Of a DNA stretch of 64,000 nucleotides, positions 59,639 through 64,000 are shown piece after piece. The stretch is from Bacterioplanoides pacificum (GTDB lineage Bacteria; Pseudomonadota; Gammaproteobacteria; Pseudomonadales; Oceanobacteraceae). Position 1 is the first letter of the stretch. Each line of letters begins with the position of its first letter. Where the stretch lies: positions 674,385-738,384 of the forward strand of contig NZ_JBHRYB010000001.1 of assembly GCF_042648445.1 (NCBI RefSeq), written 5' to 3'. Both the position numbers and the translations under genes were made by a program. The notes beneath the pieces are model-generated. The model saw only the letters and a program-made list of their open reading frames with translations, was not told where the DNA came from and searched no databases.

Positions 59639-62600
59639 ATGGCTAAGTTTTTCATCGACCGGCCGATTTTTGCCTGGGTGATCGCCATCATCATTATGTT
59701 GGCGGGCACTCTGGCAGTATTGCAGCTGCCGGTTCAGCAATATCCGACCATTGCACCACCGTCGGTGCGGATTGCCGCTATGTATCCGGGGGCTTCGGCC
59801 AAAACCTTGGAAGATACCGTCACTCAGGTGGTGGAACAGAATATGACGGGTATCGATAACCTGTTGTATATGTCGTCCCAGAGCAGCAGCTCAGGTAGCG
59901 CTACCATTACTCTGACCTTTGCGCCCGGCACTGATGCCGATATTGCTCAGGTTCAGGTGCAGAATAAGCTGTCGCTGGCGGAAGCGCTGTTACCCGACGA
60001 AGTGAAACGTATGGGTCTGAGCGTTACCAAAGCGTCCAGTTCCTTCCTGATGGTGGTGGGCCTGGTATCAGAAAATGGTGAGATGACCCGCTCTGACCTG
60101 GCCGACTACGCCAACAGTTATCTGAAAGATCCGTTATCGCGTACCACTGGCGTTGGTGAAATGCGGGTGTTTGGTTCGCAATACGCCATGCGTATCTGGC
60201 TGGAGCCGGAAAAGCTCAATGCCTTTGGCCTGACACCGCTGGATGTTAAAGCCGCCGTAGGCGCGCAGAACAGCCAGTTTGCTGCCGGTCAGCTGGGTGG
60301 TTTGCCCGCCATTTCCGATCAGCAGTTAAATGCCACCATCATCGCCCAGACCCGGCTGGAGTCGGTCGAGGAATTTGAAGACATCCTGCTGAAGGTGAAT
60401 ACCGACGGTTCTCAGGTGCGGCTGAAAGACGTGGCCCGTATTGAACTCGGGGCACAGGATTATTCGGTATTGGGTTATTACAACGGCAGCCCGGCCACCG
60501 GTATTGCTATTCAGCTGGCACCGGGTGCCAATGCGCTGGATACCGCAGCAGCAGTGCGCACCAAAATTGAAGAGTTATCGGCGTTCTTCCCGGAAGATCT
60601 GAAGGTGGTGTATCCCTACGACACCACGCCGTTTGTAAAAATCTCCATCGAAGAGGTGGTGAATACCCTGATTGAAGCTGTGGTGCTGGTCTTCCTGGTG
60701 ATGTTCCTGTTCCTCGGTAACTTCCGTGCCACCCTGATTCCGACCATCGCCGTGCCTGTGGTGCTGTTGGGTACCTTTGGTGTGATGGCACTGTTTGGTT
60801 ACAGCATCAACACGCTGACCATGTTTGGCCTGGTGCTGGCGATTGGTCTGTTAGTGGATGACGCCATCGTTGTGGTGGAAAACGTTGAACGGGTAATGGA
60901 TGAAGATGGTCTGCCACCGCGTGAAGCCACGCGGAAATCGATGGGTCAGATCACCTCGGCACTGATTGGTATTGCACTGGTACTGTCGGCGGTATTTGTC
61001 CCAATGGCCTTTATGGGCGGCTCCACCGGTGCGATTTACCGTCAGTTCTCGCTGACCATTGTATCGGCCATGTTGCTGTCGGTACTGGTGGCGCTGATTC
61101 TGACGCCGGCTTTGTGTGCCACCATTCTGAAACCGGCTCACAAAGGTGAAATGGAAGAACAGGCCGGATTCTTCGGCTGGTTTAACCGCTTATTCCACAA
61201 AGCCACCAATGGTTATGTCGGCACTGTCGGCGGCACGCTGAAACGTCCGACCCGTATGGTACTGGTTTACCTCGGTATGGTAGCGGTGATGGCGGTCTTG
61301 TATGTGCGGCTGCCAACGTCTTTCCTGCCGACCGAAGACCAGGGGTTGGTGCTTAACCTGGTGCAATTGCCTGCCGGTGCCACTCAGGAGCGCACGGCGG
61401 TGGTGATGGACAAAATGCGTGAGCATTATATGAATGATCCGGCGGTGGAATCGATCTTTACCGCAGCAGGCTTCAGTTTTGCCGGTATGGGTCAGAACAT
61501 GGGTATTGGCTTTGTGAAGCTGAAACACTGGGATGAGCGTCAGGATCCTGGCCTGGCGGCCGGTGCGGTGATTGGCCGTGCCTGGGGCGCGCTGAGCCAG
61601 ATTAAAGACGCCACCATCTACCCGATTAACCTGCCGCCGATTCCGGAGTTGGGTACCGCATCCGGTTTTGATGTGATGCTGCAGGATCGTAATAACATCG
61701 GCCATGAAAAACTGCTGCAGGCGCGTAACATGCTGCTCGGTATGGCTTCGCAGGACCCACGCCTGAGCCAGGTGCGGCCAAACGGTATGGAAGATGTCCC
61801 TGTGTTCCGCATCGACATCGACTACGAAAAAGTAAAGTCTCTGGGGCTGAGCGTATCGGATGTAAACGCAACCCTGAGTACCGCCTGGGGTGGCTCTTAC
61901 GTCAACGACTTCCTCGACCGTGGTCGGGTGAAAAAAGTTTATGTTCAGGGCGATGCACCGTCGCGTATGTTGCCGGAAGATCTGCAGCAATGGTATGTGC
62001 GTAACAATATGGGTGATATGGTGCCGTTCTCTGCCTTTGCCAGCACCCGCTGGGAATACGGTTCGCCACGGCTGGAACGTTACAACGGTGTACCGTCGAT
62101 GAATATTCAGGGCCAGGCGGCGCCGGGTCTGAGTACCGGTGATGCGATGAAAGCAATTGAAGAAATTGTCGCCAAGCTGCCGCCGGGTGTTGGTATCGAA
62201 TGGACCGGCATGTCGTTCCAGGAGCGGGAGTCGGGTTCCCAGGCGCCGCTGTTGTACGCCTTATCGCTGCTGGTGGTATTCCTCTGCCTGGCAGCCCTGT
62301 ACGAAAGCTGGTCGGTACCTTTCTCAGTGATGCTGATTGTACCATTGGGGGTGATGGGGGCACTGATTGCCGCCACCGGTCGTGGCTTAAGCAATGACGT
62401 GTACTTCCAGGTGGGGCTGTTAACCACCATCGGTTTGTCAGCGAAAAACGCCATCCTGATCGTTGAATTCGCCAAAGCTCTGGTGGAGCAGGGTAAAGGA
62501 CTGGTAGAGGCCTCAATGGAAGCGGCGCGTATGCGTTTACGGCCGATCATTATGACCTCGCTGGCGTTTATTCTTGGGGTATTACCGCTGGCGCTGAGCA

Positions 62601-62761
62601 GTGGCGCGGGTGCGATGAGCCGTCAGGCGATTGGTACCGGTGTGATTGGTGGTATGTTAGCGGCCACCTTCCTGGCGATCTTCTTTGTACCGCTGTTTTA
62701 TGTGCTGGTGATGAAACTCACCTGGAAGCTGCGCGGCAGGCCGGAAGGCGTTAAAGACTGA
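59639..62761 (+). CDS. RND multidrug efflux pump (AcrB/MexB family, HAE1)
   Basis: A 1040-aa inner-membrane proton antiporter that exports hydrophobic compounds. It starts MAKFFIDRPIFAWVIAIIIM, has two large periplasmic loops, and TM4 carries the proton-relay Asp pair in GLLVDDAIVVVENVERVM; the TM10 region has GLSAKNAILIVEFAK with the conserved Lys. Length and layout equal AcrB/MexB. No outer-membrane channel gene is linked, so a shared TolC is expected. AAGGAG precedes the ATG and a terminator follows at 62786. Confidence 0.97.
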   Translation: MAKFFIDRPIFAWVIAIIIMLAGTLAVLQLPVQQYPTIAPPSVRIAAMYPGASAKTLEDTVTQVVEQNMTGIDNLLYMSSQSSSSGSATITLTFAPGTDADIAQVQVQNKLSLAEALLPDEVKRMGLSVTKASSSFLMVVGLVSENGEMTRSDLADYANSYLKDPLSRTTGVGEMRVFGSQYAMRIWLEPEKLNAFGLTPLDVKAAVGAQNSQFAAGQLGGLPAISDQQLNATIIAQTRLESVEEFEDILLKVNTDGSQVRLKDVARIELGAQDYSVLGYYNGSPATGIAIQLAPGANALDTAAAVRTKIEELSAFFPEDLKVVYPYDTTPFVKISIEEVVNTLIEAVVLVFLVMFLFLGNFRATLIPTIAVPVVLLGTFGVMALFGYSINTLTMFGLVLAIGLLVDDAIVVVENVERVMDEDGLPPREATRKSMGQITSALIGIALVLSAVFVPMAFMGGSTGAIYRQFSLTIVSAMLLSVLVALILTPALCATILKPAHKGEMEEQAGFFGWFNRLFHKATNGYVGTVGGTLKRPTRMVLVYLGMVAVMAVLYVRLPTSFLPTEDQGLVLNLVQLPAGATQERTAVVMDKMREHYMNDPAVESIFTAAGFSFAGMGQNMGIGFVKLKHWDERQDPGLAAGAVIGRAWGALSQIKDATIYPINLPPIPELGTASGFDVMLQDRNNIGHEKLLQARNMLLGMASQDPRLSQVRPNGMEDVPVFRIDIDYEKVKSLGLSVSDVNATLSTAWGGSYVNDFLDRGRVKKVYVQGDAPSRMLPEDLQQWYVRNNMGDMVPFSAFASTRWEYGSPRLERYNGVPSMNIQGQAAPGLSTGDAMKAIEEIVAKLPPGVGIEWTGMSFQERESGSQAPLLYALSLLVVFLCLAALYESWSVPFSVMLIVPLGVMGALIAATGRGLSNDVYFQVGLLTTIGLSAKNAILIVEFAKALVEQGKGLVEASMEAARMRLRPIIMTSLAFILGVLPLALSSGAGAMSRQAIGTGVIGGMLAATFLAIFFVPLFYVLVMKLTWKLRGRPEGVKD

Positions 62762-62785
62762 TCGTCTTAACAAGCGTTAGCCTGA

Positions 62786-62817
62786 GCCCGTTTATCGTCA
62801 GATAAACGGGCTTTTTT
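62786..62817 (+). terminator. Rho-independent terminator of the RND operon
   Basis: GCCCGTTTATC (62786-62796), loop GTCA, GATAAACGGGC (62801-62811), then TTTTTT. Confidence 0.93.
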
Positions 62818-62995
62818 GTGGTTGATTACCCGGCGTTAATATCAGCAACTGACTATCGGTGCTTATGTTTTCTGGCTGCGACATGAGTCACAGGCTTAAC
62901 GGCAAAATCGCTGGCAGCTATTACTGCGTTTCTACATAATAACAGCCCTGTGCTAGCCGTAGCGCACTAACCCGAAGTTATGTTTAAGGATAGAT

Positions 62996-63535
62996 ATGAG
63001 TTATTACCTGAATATTTATGCATGCCCACACGCGCAAGTCAGTGAATTTCTAAATAGTGGAGTGGATTCCCGACAGGTTGTGGCGCTCATAAATAGTCTC
63101 AGTCCGGAGGAGCAAGCTGAACTCAGAAAACTGGTGTTAAAAAATTACTCGCGTGATCCGGAAACCGCGGAAAGCGATGATGCCAATGAACTGATTGCCG
63201 CGCTGGAAGCGGTATGTCATCAGCTGGCGGATAATAAAACCGTGGTTGAATTCGAACTGGATGAAGATCTGCTGCCGGAAATGTGGGAGTTCGCATTTGA
63301 TGACTGGGACGTAGCGGATGATTTTGAATTGCCGATTTCTGCCGATGGCACACCCGCGGTTATTTACCGAAATAACGAATCACTGGAAGAGTACCTGGCC
63401 AAGTTTAAAGAAATGGAATCAAGTGGTGATTACGATGAAGACTGCCTCGAAGAAGAGGATTTAGAAACACTGATTCAGGTAATAGAGCAGGCTGTGGAAT
63501 CAGACAGTGGCCTGTTTGTATTTTGTTGGCAATAA
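62996..63535 (+). CDS. Uncharacterised acidic 179-aa protein
   Basis: Starts MSYYLNIYACPHAQVSEFLN and is strongly acidic (DEDCLEEEDLETLIQVIEQA near the end). It looks like a cytosolic alpha/beta protein. The opening strand and the overall size recall the immunity-type or DUF families that accompany DUF4303 proteins, but I cannot name a family. The next gene encodes a DUF4303-like protein, also acidic, so the two may be immunity-like. GGATAG precedes the ATG, which is a weak ribosome binding site. Confidence 0.6.
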   Translation: MSYYLNIYACPHAQVSEFLNSGVDSRQVVALINSLSPEEQAELRKLVLKNYSRDPETAESDDANELIAALEAVCHQLADNKTVVEFELDEDLLPEMWEFAFDDWDVADDFELPISADGTPAVIYRNNESLEEYLAKFKEMESSGDYDEDCLEEEDLETLIQVIEQAVESDSGLFVFCWQ

Positions 63536-63586
63536 GCCCGGCAGATATCCGCAATGATTGCGGGCGCACTCATTAAGGAAAAAACC

Positions 63587-63889
63587 ATGGAAGAAATCAG
63601 AGAATCACTGCAACAAATTCAGAAAATATTTGAAGCGGATCTCAGAACGGCAATAACTGCCTGTTGTGAGGAATCATCACCTTATGGATTTGCGCTGATG
63701 CTGGGAGAGGATCTGGAGATGGCCACCCCGGTTGTGGTAACCAATTCAGAAGCGGATTTACCGGACCCAGAAGATAACGACGCCCGCTATATTCCGGATG
63801 AATGGAAAGGGTGGAAATATGAGTATTTCGGCAACTTTAAGCGTGCTTATGCGGAGCTGTTTAACACGTTTTCAGGAGACTATAAATAA
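63587..63889 (+). CDS. DUF4303-like protein, probably truncated by an IS element
   Basis: 100 aa, starting MEEIRESLQQIQKIFEADLR. SPYGFALMLGEDLEMATPVV and TN match the DUF4303 core, and YIPDEWKGWKYEYFGNFKRA matches the following segment. Family members are usually about 170 aa; the C-terminal third is missing and the stop codon at 63887 lies right where an IS256-type element appears to begin. ATG 63587 has AAGGA 7 nt upstream; an earlier in-frame ATG at 63554 is less likely. DUF4303 proteins often occur with polymorphic toxins as immunity factors. Confidence 0.6.
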   Translation: MEEIRESLQQIQKIFEADLRTAITACCEESSPYGFALMLGEDLEMATPVVVTNSEADLPDPEDNDARYIPDEWKGWKYEYFGNFKRAYAELFNTFSGDYK

Positions 63890-63908
63890 TTCTGTGTAAC
63901 TGCACTGA

Positions 63909-64000
63909 TTAAATATAGTCTCTCAACTGCTCTTCAAACTCAATAATGAAATGATTTAATGCCGGCTTCCAATTGCGAATCGGCATTGTCCATTTTCTTG
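63909..64000 (-). CDS. IS256-family (Mutator) transposase, 3' end
   Basis: On the minus strand the last codons read KWTMPIRNWKPALNHFIIEF, then EEQLRDYI and TAA (63911-63909). The pattern P-x-R-x-W-x-x-A-L-x-x-F-x-I-x-F is the conserved end of IS256-family transposases. The rest lies beyond the window. The sequence between 63890 and 63908 (TTCTGTGTAACTGC) looks like the terminal inverted repeat. The element directly abuts the shortened DUF4303 gene. Confidence 0.8.
   Translation of the reverse strand, partial: RKWTMPIRNWKPALNHFIIEFEEQLRDYI

Overview
The window looks like the chromosome of a marine, polarly flagellated gammaproteobacterium of the Oceanospirillales/Pseudomonadales type. This rests on the flagellar gene order (ycgR-flgN-flgM-flgA, then divergent cheV-cheR-flgBCDEFGHIJKL), sigma-54 and sigma-28 flagellar promoters, the cmoA-cmoB pair, an AcrB-type RND pump and a GlyGly-CTERM-like cell-surface protein. 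The genus is inference; no rRNA is present.

Layout. (1) 1-2278: the 5' portion of a type I restriction gene hsdR, running off the left edge. (2) 2399-5460: a small P4-like integrative island read leftwards (tyrosine integrase, a 174-aa unknown, an AlpA-type regulator, two small helix-turn-helix proteins). Its far end carries four phased iteron-like repeats, a hairpin and a 12-bp copy of the 3' end of the tRNA-Arg gene found at 24877. (3) 5556-24851: a 19.3-kb Tn7-like transposon inserted between that tRNA-Arg(CCT) gene and the integrase. Its two 45-bp ends are matching inverted copies (36/45 identical) that finish TGT...ACA and carry TnsB-site-like repeats. The core is a TnsA-TnsB fusion, TnsC and TniQ. 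The cargo is AT-rich and looks defensive: a divergent LRAT-like/XRE pair whose products both end in Gly-rich membrane segments, a 2110-aa Avs3a-like nuclease/STAND ATPase with its Avs3b partner, a frameshifted Gly-rich peptide gene, a GNAT-like protein, a deoxynucleotidase plus DEDDh exonuclease pair, an XRE plus ImmA/IrrE pair, two tiny basic proteins and a DUF3892 protein. (4) 24877-24952: tRNA-Arg(CCT). (5) 25028-44342: the flagellar/chemotaxis cluster, with unusually long hook (FlgE, 1213 aa) and hook-filament junction (FlgK, 993 aa) proteins. (6) 44354-50339: a CPA1 antiporter, a small charged protein, a DsbA-like protein, a membrane protein and cmoA/cmoB. (7) 50421-58040: a giant secreted repeat protein with a recent 981-bp tandem duplication. 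(8) 58487-62761: an RND efflux adaptor and pump. (9) 62996-64000: two small acidic proteins, the second apparently cut short by an IS256-family element whose transposase 3' end closes the window.

The main story is a tRNA-Arg hotspot. A P4-like island used the tRNA 3' end. A Tn7-like element then landed 25 bp from the mature tRNA 3' end, separating the integrase from its tRNA. The Tn7-like element has no recognisable 5-bp target duplication, and its left flank resembles the interior of its own right end, which suggests a nested or recombined history. I saw no CRISPR array or cas gene in it, so targeting would depend on TniQ alone.
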